21,949 bases of DNA from Neisseriales bacterium (GCA_008017145.1 SSGY01000001.1:1-21949), one strand, 5' to 3'; numbered from the stretch's first letter, positions 7,731 through 16,574 are shown. Notes: generated by a model not told the origin, from the letters alone. A program made the numbers and translations.

Positions 7731-8678
7731 TTAATTATATTTTTTTATTATCTCTAAAACACTACTTACATCATTCATCAAGAAAAAATGCACGCACGGC
7801 ACACCAGCGGTCAATAATTCTGCAACTTGGCGTGCTGCCCATTCTTTACCAATAATAGCTGCATTTTGCGGAGATTCTAGTAACTCAGCCACTAACTCAT
7901 GCGGTAAATCAACATGAAATAAACGTGGCAAACTATTAATTTGATTAGCTGATTTAAGGACTTTAATCCCAGGAATAATCGGTACGGTAATTCCTGCAGC
8001 GCGACAAGCTGCGACATAGGAAAAATACTTTTGATTATCAAAAAACATTTGTGTAATCACATATTCTGCACCTGCAGCTATTTTTTGTTTAAGGTACTCG
8101 ATATTTAGCTCCATATTAGCTGCTTCAAAGTGTTTCTCAGGATAAGATGCCACACCAGTGCAAAAATCAATCGCGGGATATTCGGTATCACCCAAAAATA
8201 AACCCTGACGCATTTTCGCAACTTGCTTAACTAAGTCCACAGCATGTTTATTAACTGACTCAGAGGTATCCAACTGACGATTATAATTAAGATTATCACC
8301 TTTAAGCGCAAGAATATTTTCAATACCCAAATAATTAAGCTCAATCAAAGCATCTTCAGTTTCTTGTTGTGAAAACCCTTGGCATAGTACATGTGCTACG
8401 GCATCAATCCCATATTTATTCTGAATTACACCACAAATCCCTAGCGTTCCCGGACGTTTCTTATGAATCCGGCGGGTAATTGAACCATCGCTTTTTTCGA
8501 CATAAAGCAAAGACGATGCATGAGTGGTAACATTAATCCATTTAGGATCATACGGCAAAAGTTGCTCAATGATATTAAAGATCTCATTAATACTCGTAGT
8601 GCTACCACGTAAAGGCGGAACAATTTCGTAACTAAATAATGGCTTCTGTGCCTGATTCAAATGCTCAATAACTCTCAT
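7731..8678 (-). CDS. metF: 5,10-methylenetetrahydrofolate reductase
   Basis: MetF is a cytoplasmic FAD enzyme that reduces methylenetetrahydrofolate to 5-methyltetrahydrofolate for methionine synthesis. Visible hallmarks are FSYEIVPP with the catalytic Glu18, LALKGDN (124-129), DFCTGVASYPEKH (171-183) and the QMFFD segment. The 315-residue length is slightly above the ~295 usual for the family. I place the start at ATG 8678, preceded by TGAGGA at ideal spacing, rather than an in-frame TTG at 8696 that would overlap the PAP2 gene. The ribosome site overlaps the PAP2 stop, so the two are probably translationally coupled. Confidence 0.92.
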   Translation of the reverse strand: MRVIEHLNQAQKPLFSYEIVPPLRGSTTSINEIFNIIEQLLPYDPKWINVTTHASSLLYVEKSDGSITRRIHKKRPGTLGICGVIQNKYGIDAVAHVLCQGFSQQETEDALIELNYLGIENILALKGDNLNYNRQLDTSESVNKHAVDLVKQVAKMRQGLFLGDTEYPAIDFCTGVASYPEKHFEAANMELNIEYLKQKIAAGAEYVITQMFFDNQKYFSYVAACRAAGITVPIIPGIKVLKSANQINSLPRLFHVDLPHELVAELLESPQNAAIIGKEWAARQVAELLTAGVPCVHFFLMNDVSSVLEIIKKYN

Positions 8679-8685
8679 TTTATCC

Positions 8686-9363
8686 TCATTTACCAATCAA
8701 ACGCTTAAGATTAATTGCAAAACAGACTTTTACCAGCAGATAGCCGATCAAACCGCTGGCAATCACATCCAAAGGCCAGTGCCAACCAGTACAAATGCGA
8801 GCAAATGCAGTCAAAATTAAAAGCAACAGCATTAGAAACTGAAACCCTTTCTTATTCACAAAAAATAGATTACTTATCGCAAATACAAACACTGCCATAT
8901 TTCCCGTATGCCCCGATGGAAAAGACTTGTGTGCTGATTTCACTGCATCTTCAAAATAGTTCAACCAAAAGAAACTACCTTCTGGTAATAAAATGTATGG
9001 GCGAGCTTCACCGACCGCAACTTTCAAAGCAGCAAAGACCACGTAGTAAGCAATAACCAGCAACAAAACATTCAGAATTCGTTCACGTTTTAAGCTAAAA
9101 GTTAGCACTATCAATAATATTGGCAAGATAAAAAATTTGGAATAGCTCAATAAGTTAAACGCACCCCATATTACATTTGGCAGTATTCCATGTTCATGGT
9201 TAATAGCTAAAAATAATGCTTGATTACTACCGCTAAGCCAAATCCCTAAAGCCAAAACTAAAAACCCAGCAAAAATACCCCAATTATAAAAGCTTTTCTT
9301 TGGCTTGCGCAAATGACTCAGATCATTGTAAATCATATTATTTTTTCCAATCGGATTACTCAT
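8686..9363 (-). CDS. PAP2-family membrane phosphatase
   Basis: The 225-residue integral membrane protein has about six hydrophobic segments and the three-part phosphatase signature: K114-x6-RP (121-122), SFPSGHT (PSGH at 149-152), and R189-x5-H195-x3-D199. These residues form the active site that removes lipid phosphate on the periplasmic face. Family members include undecaprenyl pyrophosphate phosphatases, PgpB and lipid A phosphatases such as LpxE and LpxT. Nearby acyltransferases make a lipid A or lipid carrier role attractive, but sequence alone does not choose. ATG 9363 is preceded by AAGGAAAG. Confidence 0.87.
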   Translation of the reverse strand: MSNPIGKNNMIYNDLSHLRKPKKSFYNWGIFAGFLVLALGIWLSGSNQALFLAINHEHGILPNVIWGAFNLLSYSKFFILPILLIVLTFSLKRERILNVLLLVIAYYVVFAALKVAVGEARPYILLPEGSFFWLNYFEDAVKSAHKSFPSGHTGNMAVFVFAISNLFFVNKKGFQFLMLLLLILTAFARICTGWHWPLDVIASGLIGYLLVKVCFAINLKRLIGK

Positions 9364-9383
9364 ACACTTTCCTTTTCTAATAT

Positions 9384-10199
9384 TTAACTGTTTTTACCTA
9401 TAGTAATACGCTCTAACCCAGCATAATCTAGTATGGTAGTAACATCATTTAAACCATTCTTTATAAAAATCTCACGCACCGCAGCTCCTTGGTCGTAACC
9501 ATGCTCAATCATTAACCACCCATCAGGCAATAAATGCTTTCGACTCAAACTCACAATATTGCGGATGCAACTCAAACCATCGCCAAAATCAGTTAATGCA
9601 CTTTGTGGCTCATAACTTAAAGCGGTCAAATGTTCATCGCTTACTTCTATATAGGGTGGATTACTCACAATTATGTTAAATTGCTGCTCTTCAAACGAAG
9701 AATACCAATCACTACAAACAAACTCAATCTCAGCTTGCATCCGAGCTGCATTTTGCTGTGCTACTGCCAAAGCATCAGCAAACTTATCGACCGCAGTAAC
9801 GCCTAAATCAGAGCGTTCCAATTTTAGCGTAATCGCAATACAGCCGCTTCCAGTTCCTAAATCAAGAACTTTGGCACCGCGTTGAGTTTTTGCCAGTACT
9901 TGTTCAACAAGTAATTCAGTTTCCGGACGTGGAATCAAAGTAGCGGGTGTAACCTTAAATTGCCGAGAATAAAATTCTTTATATCCGACAATATATGCCA
10001 ATGGTTCGCCACTCTGCACACGCTGAACTAATTGATTATAGTTTTCAACTTGCTCTTGGGTTAAAACATAGTCATCATATGCAAGCAAGCGCGCATGGTT
10101 AAACCCCGTAATATACATTAACAGAACACGATTATCTGTCCGATCAATTATGTTTTGTCTCAACAAATCGCGTAAGGAAGGGCTCAATCTGCAATACAC
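9384..10199 (-). CDS. prmC: Peptide chain release factor N5-glutamine methyltransferase
   Basis: PrmC methylates the Gln of the GGQ motif in release factors RF1 and RF2, using S-adenosylmethionine. The 271-residue product has the family's N-terminal helical part, the RPETE motif (91-95), SAM motif DLGTGSG (113-119) and the catalytic NPPY (180-183). Its length is close to the ~277 usual. The start is uncertain: GTG at 10199 gives the full length, and TTG at 10187 is another option. Either overlaps the preceding acetyltransferase gene, implying coupled translation. Confidence 0.93.
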   Translation of the reverse strand: MYCRLSPSLRDLLRQNIIDRTDNRVLLMYITGFNHARLLAYDDYVLTQEQVENYNQLVQRVQSGEPLAYIVGYKEFYSRQFKVTPATLIPRPETELLVEQVLAKTQRGAKVLDLGTGSGCIAITLKLERSDLGVTAVDKFADALAVAQQNAARMQAEIEFVCSDWYSSFEEQQFNIIVSNPPYIEVSDEHLTALSYEPQSALTDFGDGLSCIRNIVSLSRKHLLPDGWLMIEHGYDQGAAVREIFIKNGLNDVTTILDYAGLERITIGKNS

Positions 10200-10750
10200 T
10201 CACTATTGATTAGCTGATATTGGCTTTGGCAGGCACTACACTTTGCTTTTGCATCAACAAAATGTAATTTAGTTCCACATTGACAGCTCCAGCCAATTTG
10301 GCGCGCCGGAACGCCAACCATCATTGCATAAGCTTTGACATCATGATTAATCACCGCACCAGCACCAACAAAGGCATATTCACCGATAGTAACACCGCAA
10401 ACTACCGTTGCATTTGCACCTATCGTTGCACCTCGTTTTACTAGCGTTTTGCGATACTCATGTTTACGGACCACGTGAGAGCGTGGGTTAAATACATTGG
10501 TAAATACCATTGACGGACCACAAAACACATCATCTTCAAGATACACCGCATCATATACTGAAACATTGTTTTGAATTTTTACATTATTGCCAATAAAGAC
10601 ATCATTGCCAATAAAGACATTTTGACCTAACGAGCACCGTTCTCCAATTTTGGCACCGCCACAAACGTGCGTAAAATGCCAAATTTTGGTATTAGCGCCA
10701 ATCTGAGCACCATCATCAATAATTGCAGAACTATGAGCACTGTATGACAA
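10184..10750 (-). CDS. WlbB/WbpD-like UDP-amino-sugar N-acetyltransferase (left-handed beta helix)
   Basis: I place the start at TTG 10750, six bases after AAAGGAG, giving 188 residues; a longer frame would run far into the neighbouring gene. Hexapeptide repeats such as [20 protein letters not shown] and [15 protein letters not shown], then [34 protein letters not shown] and [11 protein letters not shown], match the WlbB/WbpD family. That family acetylates UDP-2-acetamido-3-amino-2,3-dideoxyglucuronate for O-antigen-type sugars. The partner genes wbpA, wbpB and wbpE are not in the window, so the exact nucleotide sugar is uncertain. The C-terminus carries CQC and CSAC pairs that may bind zinc. 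The gene starts 14 bases after the haemolysin III stop. Confidence 0.85.
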   Translation of the reverse strand: MSYSAHSSAIIDDGAQIGANTKIWHFTHVCGGAKIGERCSLGQNVFIGNDVFIGNNVKIQNNVSVYDAVYLEDDVFCGPSMVFTNVFNPRSHVVRKHEYRKTLVKRGATIGANATVVCGVTIGEYAFVGAGAVINHDVKAYAMMVGVPARQIGWSCQCGTKLHFVDAKAKCSACQSQYQLINSECIAD

Positions 10751-10764
10751 AGCTAACTCCTTTA

Positions 10765-11457
10765 CTAACGATATTGTAAAATATATAACGCGATTGACAA
10801 ATACATCGAAATAACCGCGATTAAAACAAATATGTGCCAAACGGTATGCGAATACTTAAATTTACTGAATGCATAAAATAAGGCACCGATTGTATATATC
10901 AAACCGCTTGCTACAAAAAATACGACCCCCATAGTTGGAAGCTTGGCAACAATTTGTGGAAGTAAAATCAGTGACGCCCACCCCATCAAAACGTAGATTA
11001 GAGTTCCGATTTTTTTAAATCTTCCCGCATAGATAGCCTTAAACACTACTCCAATCACCGTAAGAACAGAAAGGCAAATGTAAGTAACATAACCACGAGT
11101 AGTATTTAGCAAGCTAAAAACATAAGGTGTATAAGAACCAATAATTAAGATAAATATTGCAACATGATCCATCCGCTTCATGACATTGCGTGCGGCATGG
11201 TTGGTCATCGAATGATAAACCGTACTGATTACAAACATGAATAGAATTGTAATTCCATAAAAAACAAATGCTAAACCATCCAACCAGTCACCATAACGTC
11301 CGGCAATCCATGCCAAACTAATCAATAGACCTAATGCAACAAATGAACCAACGCAATGACTTACTGCATTACCAATATCTTCACCCAAGCTATAGGGAAA
11401 CAGCCGAGTCAATTGCTCAGGACTAAATTTACTTGGTTTTCCATTATATTGTTTCAT
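10765..11457 (-). CDS. Haemolysin III / PAQR-family membrane protein
   Basis: The 230-residue product has seven predicted transmembrane segments and the conserved PAQR residues: Glu26 and His34 ([12 protein letters not shown]), S78-x3-H82 (STVYHS), Asp97 and the C-terminal H204-x3-H208 ([10 protein letters not shown]). In the superfamily the Ser, Asp and His residues bind a metal and suggest lipid amidase or similar activity; the haemolysin name is historical. Bacterial members are linked to membrane lipid homeostasis. It follows an LpxL-like gene by 12 bases and is followed closely by the acetyltransferase, so it is in the envelope operon. AGGAA precedes ATG 11457. Confidence 0.88.
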   Translation of the reverse strand: MKQYNGKPSKFSPEQLTRLFPYSLGEDIGNAVSHCVGSFVALGLLISLAWIAGRYGDWLDGLAFVFYGITILFMFVISTVYHSMTNHAARNVMKRMDHVAIFILIIGSYTPYVFSLLNTTRGYVTYICLSVLTVIGVVFKAIYAGRFKKIGTLIYVLMGWASLILLPQIVAKLPTMGVVFFVASGLIYTIGALFYAFSKFKYSHTVWHIFVLIAVISMYLSIALYILQYR

Positions 11458-11469
11458 CTTATATAATTC

Positions 11470-12375
11470 CTAACAGTTTTCATATAATTTACCGCGTGGT
11501 AAATTAGGTTGAGTTTTAAAGCGTTTATGTAGCCAAAGATATTGGCTAGGATGTTTCATAATCATTCTCTCAATATAGCGATTCATGTAAGTTACGTCAG
11601 CAGGAATATCACCACTAGGATAATTCTCCCAAGCAGGTGATAATTCCACAACATATTTCTTTCCTTCCCGATAAGTCGCCATCGGGATAACTGCCGCATT
11701 GGTCAACTTAACCAACTTAGGTAAGGTTTCGAGAGTTGCACAAACTGGATGTGCAAAAAATGGTACATAAACCGAGTCTCGTTCATCCATATCTTGATCT
11801 GGCAAATAATAAAAAGGAATTAAGGTTTGCTTCATTTTTCTGACGATCAAGCGTAACCCTTCGCGTCTGGAAAATATCTCACCACCCTGATCTTTAATAA
11901 AACGAAGACGAGCTTGCTTAATCCGCTCAGTCAAATAAGCGTTGCGTTGCTCGGCGTATACGCTATAGCCAGGAGTCTCTAGAGTCAAGCGATTAGCCCC
12001 AATATCCAGAGCTAAAAAATGTGGAGCTAACAACACAACTGGAATCTGTCCACGCACTTTATTATAGTTCTCTAACCCCCTAATCTCAACCACTTTACGT
12101 AGTTTGTCTGGAGAAGCATAGAAAATCAATCCATAACATAACCCAGAACGAATTAGCTCTTTAAAATGCTCTTTAATAAGATGATTTTTCTCAGCTTCCC
12201 CCATCTCAGGAAAGCATAGGCTGAGATTCAATAATCCAACATTACGCCGCTTTTTAAGTAAATAATAACCTATAAGTCCCAATCCTCCACCTAATGCGTT
12301 TAAAAACGATATTGGCAGAGAGCTAATCAATCTAAGTATTGTTAACCCAAGATTAGTTAACAGCTTATTTATCAT
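11470..12375 (-). CDS. LpxL/HtrB-like lipid A acyltransferase (copy 1)
   Basis: The 301-residue protein has an N-terminal membrane anchor (residues ~5-40), the KKRRNVGLLNLSLCFPE segment typical of the family, and the catalytic HX4D motif APHFLALD (His119, Asp124). LpxL-type enzymes add a secondary acyl chain from acyl-ACP to the lipid A precursor on the inner leaflet. It is collinear with copy 2 immediately upstream: in residues 111-130 sixteen of twenty are identical, and the last 31 residues differ at only five. AAAGGG precedes the ATG at 12375. The acyl specificity is unknown. Confidence 0.9.
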   Translation of the reverse strand: MINKLLTNLGLTILRLISSLPISFLNALGGGLGLIGYYLLKKRRNVGLLNLSLCFPEMGEAEKNHLIKEHFKELIRSGLCYGLIFYASPDKLRKVVEIRGLENYNKVRGQIPVVLLAPHFLALDIGANRLTLETPGYSVYAEQRNAYLTERIKQARLRFIKDQGGEIFSRREGLRLIVRKMKQTLIPFYYLPDQDMDERDSVYVPFFAHPVCATLETLPKLVKLTNAAVIPMATYREGKKYVVELSPAWENYPSGDIPADVTYMNRYIERMIMKHPSQYLWLHKRFKTQPNLPRGKLYENC

Positions 12376-12427
12376 CGCTATAACCCTTTATTCAATCATT
12401 ACTAATCGAGTTGCATCATAAGCTAAC

Positions 12428-13333
12428 TCAACAGTTCTCATATAATTTACCACGTACCATATCTGGCTGTGTTTTAAAGCGTTTATGCATCCATAAGTAT
12501 TGTTCCGGATGCTTCATTATCATGGTTTCAATTTGTCGATTCATGAATGCTACATCTGCTAATAAATCACCAGTTGGATAATTTTGCCAAGCTTCGCCAA
12601 ATTCAATCACATAATGATTTCCTTCGCGATAAGTCGCCATCGAGATTACTACCGCATCGGAAAGTTTAAGTATCTTTGGCAGAGTATCCAATGTTGCACA
12701 ATAAGGATGAGCAAAAAACGGTACGTACACCGAACTGGTCTCATCCATGTCCTGATCTGGCAAATAATAAAATGGCCATTTTTTCTGCTTCATTTTTTTG
12801 ATAATACTTCTAAGTCCCTCTTGCCGCGAAATCACCTCTCCACCATTATGGATAAAAAACCGCATCCGTGCTTGCTTAACCCGCTTAGAAAAATACTCAT
12901 TACGCTGTGGAGAAAACATCGTCAGTCCAGCAAAATCAATAGTTGTTCGATTACCACCAATATCCAAGGCCAAAAAATGAGGGGCTAACATCACGACCGG
13001 ACGTTTTTCATAATACTGCTGCAAATTTTCCAAATTGCGATATTTTATCAATCTTTTCATGCGAAATTTACTAGCACCGAACATCAAACCGTAGTCTAAA
13101 CTGATAATAAACATTTCACAAAAGTGCTTACGCAGAATACTACGTCGTTCACTCTCTGACTTTTCAGGAAAGCAGAGCTTTAAATTGATTAATCCAACAT
13201 TGCGCCTCTTTTTGACCACAACATATGCCAATAAACCAAGCACCGTACCTAAAGCCCGCATTACAGGCATTGGTAACCAACTAATTAACCTTAAAAAACT
13301 AATTCCCAAATAAATTAAAACTGTATTTAGCAT
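12428..13333 (-). CDS. LpxL/HtrB-like lipid A acyltransferase (copy 2)
   Basis: I place the start at ATG 13333: GGGAA lies seven bases upstream and the resulting 301-residue protein aligns end to end with copy 1, whereas a longer frame from 13378 would add 15 unmatched residues. His119 and Asp124 of APHFLALD form the HX4D site. The membrane anchor, KKRRNVGLINLKLCFPE and the C-terminal RGKLYENC are shared with the neighbour, so the pair arose by tandem duplication. The two copies may add different secondary acyl chains, or one may be condition-specific. Confidence 0.9.
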   Translation of the reverse strand: MLNTVLIYLGISFLRLISWLPMPVMRALGTVLGLLAYVVVKKRRNVGLINLKLCFPEKSESERRSILRKHFCEMFIISLDYGLMFGASKFRMKRLIKYRNLENLQQYYEKRPVVMLAPHFLALDIGGNRTTIDFAGLTMFSPQRNEYFSKRVKQARMRFFIHNGGEVISRQEGLRSIIKKMKQKKWPFYYLPDQDMDETSSVYVPFFAHPYCATLDTLPKILKLSDAVVISMATYREGNHYVIEFGEAWQNYPTGDLLADVAFMNRQIETMIMKHPEQYLWMHKRFKTQPDMVRGKLYENC

Positions 13334-13432
13334 CTTTATCTTCCCTAATTGTGCTATTTTACGCTCAAGCAAATTCAAAATAGTTCGTAAATGATGCGAT
13401 TAGCACATCAATAAACTAGAATAATGAACCTG

Positions 13433-13462
13433 CTTGAGTATAGTTAAAAAACTATAATCAAG
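13433..13462. repeat. Hairpin between two acyltransferase genes
   Basis: A 13 bp stem with one mismatch (CTTGAGTATAGTT / AACTATAATCAAG) encloses an AAAA loop. A smaller dyad (TGATGCG / CACATCA) lies at 13392-13410. The hairpin sits in the 223 bp gap between the third acyltransferase and copy 2 and has no U-tract on either strand. A weak terminator, an RNA processing site or an operator are all possible. Confidence 0.45.
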
Positions 13463-13556
13463 ACAAATTGGTTTCAGATAAAAAATGCACAGTAATTCTC
13501 AAGAGAAAATTACATCTCATACAGTCAACTAAAATCAAAAGGTAAAGAAAATAACT

Positions 13557-14444
13557 TTACGATCTGCTTTCTGCCAGCGGCTTTGGTTTGGCTTTATCCG
13601 GATACCGAAAACGGTCATACGACCAATAGTACTGCTCCGGGGCTTCACGGACTAATTTTTCTATTTCCTTATATAATTCCTGCATAATATCATGTGTATC
13701 ACTATTGCTTGGCTTAAATGGTACACATTTAGATTTAAATCCTGTTTTTGTTCGTAAATTCTGGACAATCACAGCTATCGTATCGGGCTGCTGGCAAATT
13801 TTTGCTGCTAATGAGGTAGCATAAACATCTTGTCCAAAAAATTTGACCCATTCACCATCCCCTCCTGATGCAACATTGTCCGGTAAAATACCAATACAAC
13901 CACCAGATTTGAGATGTTTCATCATGCTTAGTACACCCTTGCGGTTAGTTGGAACTGGCGTAATATTTACTTCACTGCGTCCACTCACCATAATTTCTTC
14001 AATAACTGGATCTTTGGATGGTTTGTATAAAATTTGAATATTCATCGGTAAATGATAAGCAAAATATTTAACCGCAACTTCAAAATTACCAATATGTGGT
14101 GTCAAAAAAACTATGTTTTTACCAGCCTCAAGTAGCGTTTTCACCTCGTAAAAACTCTCATCTACTTCAAATAGGCGTGTAATTCGGGCACGGTCTTTCT
14201 GCCAAGCAATCAGTGCCGCTTCAGCTAAGGTCATCCCAAGGGCTTTGGCGGTATCGCGCGTCATTTGCTCAACGGATTCTGGCGTTGCTAATCCAGTAAT
14301 TAATAGGTTATGCGGAAGCCTTTTTGCTGACTTATTCGACAAACGCAATGACAATAAACCAACGCCAGCACCTAATGCACGGATAGCAGGCAATGGCAAT
14401 CTTGCCAACAAGCACAACAAACTTTTAAGAATTATTTTTTTCAT
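13557..14444 (-). CDS. Lipid A acyltransferase family protein (LpxL/LpxM type, divergent third member)
   Basis: The 295-residue product has an N-terminal membrane segment, the catalytic HX4E motif TPHIGNFE (His117, Glu122) and the LPDN-type segment GCIGILPDNVASGGDGEWVK that marks lysophospholipid/lipid A acyltransferases, followed by YWSYDRFRYP near the end. It is only distantly related to the two tandem copies downstream, so it is probably a distinct enzyme such as an LpxM-like transferase or a different secondary acyltransferase. The ribosome site of the ATG at 14444 is poor. It is divergent from the symporter gene across 161 bp. Confidence 0.88.
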   Translation of the reverse strand: MKKIILKSLLCLLARLPLPAIRALGAGVGLLSLRLSNKSAKRLPHNLLITGLATPESVEQMTRDTAKALGMTLAEAALIAWQKDRARITRLFEVDESFYEVKTLLEAGKNIVFLTPHIGNFEVAVKYFAYHLPMNIQILYKPSKDPVIEEIMVSGRSEVNITPVPTNRKGVLSMMKHLKSGGCIGILPDNVASGGDGEWVKFFGQDVYATSLAAKICQQPDTIAVIVQNLRTKTGFKSKCVPFKPSNSDTHDIMQELYKEIEKLVREAPEQYYWSYDRFRYPDKAKPKPLAESRS

Positions 14445-14605
14445 ATCATTTTATTAATCTAGTCACAAAGAATAACATTACATTTTAAGTGTGATGTTCA
14501 CAAGCTTTTGAGTATAGATTTTAGCATATTAAAACCCGACAACCTAGAGCATATTTGTATTAAAATAGTGTATTTACCTTTAAGCAATTGTACAAGGACA
14601 TTATG

Positions 14606-15811
14606 ATGCGGATTAAACTAGGATTTGGTAATCAATGCCTACTAGCGTTAGTATTAGGTTTGATTGCTGGGCATTTTATGCCACAAGCTGCGGTTGACGC
14701 CGTTACACCATTTGGTGATGCATTTCTTAAACTATTAAAACTGATAATTGTTCCACTAACTTTTTCAACAATTGTTGCCAGTTTTTCAAAATTAGATGAT
14801 ATTCACTTGGTACAAAGACTTGGTTCTCGAACTTTAATTTGGTTTATGATTACGGCAATAATTGCTGCAAGTATTGGCGTTTTAATTGGCAAGTTATTCA
14901 ACCCAGGTATGGGGTTGAATCTATCTCTTGCTGCCAGCGACTACCAACCGCGAGCAATTCCAAGTATCAGCGGTACTTTTCTAGATATGTTACCCGGTAA
15001 TCTAATCGGACAGATTGCTGAAGGTAAAGTTATACCCGTAATTATTTTTGCGATTTTCTTTGGACTAGCTCTTACTTCAATGGGCGAGAAGGCTAATACT
15101 GTACGCAATTTCTTTGATGAATTTTCACATGTAATGTTTAAAATCACCCGCAAAATAATCCGCTTATCACCATATGGAATTTTTGCATTACTGGTATCAG
15201 TAGGTAACGAATATGGAATTGCAACCTTATTGCCGCTTGGTAAATTTATTGTAGCAATCTACGTAGCCTGCGCTTTACAAATTATTGTTTACGCCATTCT
15301 AATTACAACAGTTGCTAAACGTAATCCGGTTCATTTTTTCAAACAATTTTGGCCTGCAATGATAACTGCATTTACGACTTCTTCCAGCTTGGGTACTTTG
15401 CCAGTTACATTGGAAACATTGGTTGATCGCGTTCGTATTTCCGAACGAGTTGCGGGGTTTGTTGCCCCACTTGGTGCAACAATGAAAATGGATGGTTGTG
15501 GAGCAATTTACCCTGCAATTGTTTGCGTTTTGACGGCGCAAGTATTTGGAATTGATTTATCAGTTCAACAGTACTTTTTAATTATCATCACGGCAGCGAT
15601 TGCAACTATCGGCACGGCCGGAGTACCGGGAACTGCCTCAATTATGGCAACTGTCGTACTTGCCAGCGTTGGACTACCGCTACAAGGTTTAGCATTGGTT
15701 ATCGGGATTGATAAAATTATTGATATGATGCGTACCATGACTAATGTCACTGGGTCCGGTGTGTGCGCAACTATTGTCGACAAAACCTATCAGAAACACC
15801 TAGCTAAATGA
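14606..15811 (+). CDS. Dicarboxylate/amino acid:cation symporter (DAACS, GltP/DctA family)
   Basis: ATG 14606 is chosen because AAGGA (14594-14598) sits seven bases before it, giving 401 residues. The family fold is shown by many hydrophobic segments, the serine-rich hairpin TSSSLGTLP (258-266), MKMDGCG (293-299, replacing the common NMDGT), the second hairpin GTAGVPGT (336-343) and DMMRTMTNVTG with Asp373, Arg376 and Asn380. An Arg at that site in the family usually accompanies acidic substrates, so aspartate, glutamate or a C4-dicarboxylate is likely, driven by sodium or protons. The K and C changes in the MDG motif are unusual. The stop overlaps the next start (ATGA), so this is the first gene of an operon. 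Confidence 0.9.
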   Translation: MRIKLGFGNQCLLALVLGLIAGHFMPQAAVDAVTPFGDAFLKLLKLIIVPLTFSTIVASFSKLDDIHLVQRLGSRTLIWFMITAIIAASIGVLIGKLFNPGMGLNLSLAASDYQPRAIPSISGTFLDMLPGNLIGQIAEGKVIPVIIFAIFFGLALTSMGEKANTVRNFFDEFSHVMFKITRKIIRLSPYGIFALLVSVGNEYGIATLLPLGKFIVAIYVACALQIIVYAILITTVAKRNPVHFFKQFWPAMITAFTTSSSLGTLPVTLETLVDRVRISERVAGFVAPLGATMKMDGCGAIYPAIVCVLTAQVFGIDLSVQQYFLIIITAAIATIGTAGVPGTASIMATVVLASVGLPLQGLALVIGIDKIIDMMRTMTNVTGSGVCATIVDKTYQKHLAK

Positions 15812-16560
15812 AAGACTACTATCGGATTCTAGGGCTGGGTATCGACGCGGAACATGAAGAAATCAAAGCCGCGTACCGTATCCTTGCCCAGCGTTACCAC
15901 CCGGACAAAGGCGGCGAGCATCGTGAATTTCTATTGATTCAAGAGGCTTATGACATTCTAAGCAATCCGCATACCAAACGTAGCTATGACAAAGACTTGC
16001 TGAGAAGCATCCGTAATCGCGATAGTTCTGTTCCCGTGATAATCAAACCTGCAAATAATCAAACCTGGTGGTTAATAATAGCAATATTGTTTACCCTTGG
16101 CTCTGTCATATTTGCTTACTGGGCATATACTACACATAATAATAAAGTTTCATCAGTACCATCAACAGCGCTGACAGCTCCAAAAGCTACGTTACCAGTT
16201 GCGAATACACCAGCAAAACAACCAAGCAAAAAAAAGGTCACAAACAAACCGCAGACTAAAGCAGTTAGTAGCAGCGCACCTACTCCGGCAATAAACCCAC
16301 TGGAAAATCTAACTGGTATCAATTACCTAATCAATGTCGGTAATTATTCAACACTAGCAGCAGCTAAAGCTCAGCAGCAAATTATTAAGCAACAAGGCTT
16401 TCACCCCAATATCCAACATATTGAAGCTAATAGCGAAGGACTGGGTGGCTATAATTTATTTATTGGACCATTCCAAAATCAGGACAATGCCTATAAAGTA
16501 CTTGACAAACTTGAATCAACGAATATTGATGCAACAGTTGAACGAGTTGATTTTAATTAA
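15808..16560 (+). CDS. J-domain / transmembrane / SPOR-domain fusion protein
   Basis: The 250-residue protein has three parts. Residues 1-62 are a DnaJ J domain with helix II AAYRILAQRY, the HPD motif at 31-33 needed to stimulate DnaK ATPase, and YDILSNPHTKRSYD. Residues ~87-107 are one transmembrane helix. After a Pro/Thr/Lys-rich linker (108-170), residues ~171-248 fit a SPOR domain (YLINVGNYSTLAAAKAQQQI ... YNLFIGPFQNQDNAYKVLDK), which binds denuded peptidoglycan glycans at the septum. The predicted topology is cytoplasmic J domain and periplasmic SPOR. I infer a chaperone recruiter at the division site. Translation overlaps the symporter gene by four bases; no good ribosome site of its own is visible. 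Confidence 0.85.
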   Translation: MKDYYRILGLGIDAEHEEIKAAYRILAQRYHPDKGGEHREFLLIQEAYDILSNPHTKRSYDKDLLRSIRNRDSSVPVIIKPANNQTWWLIIAILFTLGSVIFAYWAYTTHNNKVSSVPSTALTAPKATLPVANTPAKQPSKKKVTNKPQTKAVSSSAPTPAINPLENLTGINYLINVGNYSTLAAAKAQQQIIKQQGFHPNIQHIEANSEGLGGYNLFIGPFQNQDNAYKVLDKLESTNIDATVERVDFN

Positions 16561-16574
16561 GAAAGAGATGTTCT

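Noticed and set aside
8679..8696. Upstream TTG start for metF
   Set aside because: It would lie inside the PAP2 gene, and the ATG at 8678 has an ideal TGAGGA ribosome site.
8715..9056. 113-codon plus-strand frame opposite the PAP2 gene
   Set aside because: Shadow of the PAP2 coding sequence, whose catalytic motifs are intact on the minus strand.
10751..10840. Longer N-terminus for the WlbB-like gene
   Set aside because: It would overlap the haemolysin III gene by 76 bases, and the extra residues do not resemble the family; AAAGGAG before TTG 10750 fixes the start.
12584..12988. 134-codon plus-strand frame opposite the LpxL-like gene
   Set aside because: Its composition is that of an antisense shadow of a strongly supported acyltransferase gene; no motif or ribosome site supports it.
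13334..13378. Fifteen extra N-terminal residues for acyltransferase copy 2
   Set aside because: They have no counterpart in copy 1, and GGGAA upstream of ATG 13333 gives a collinear start.
14588..14605. Upstream TTG (14588) or first ATG (14603) as symporter start
   Set aside because: AAGGA is best spaced for ATG 14606; TTG 14588 precedes that ribosome site and lacks one of its own.
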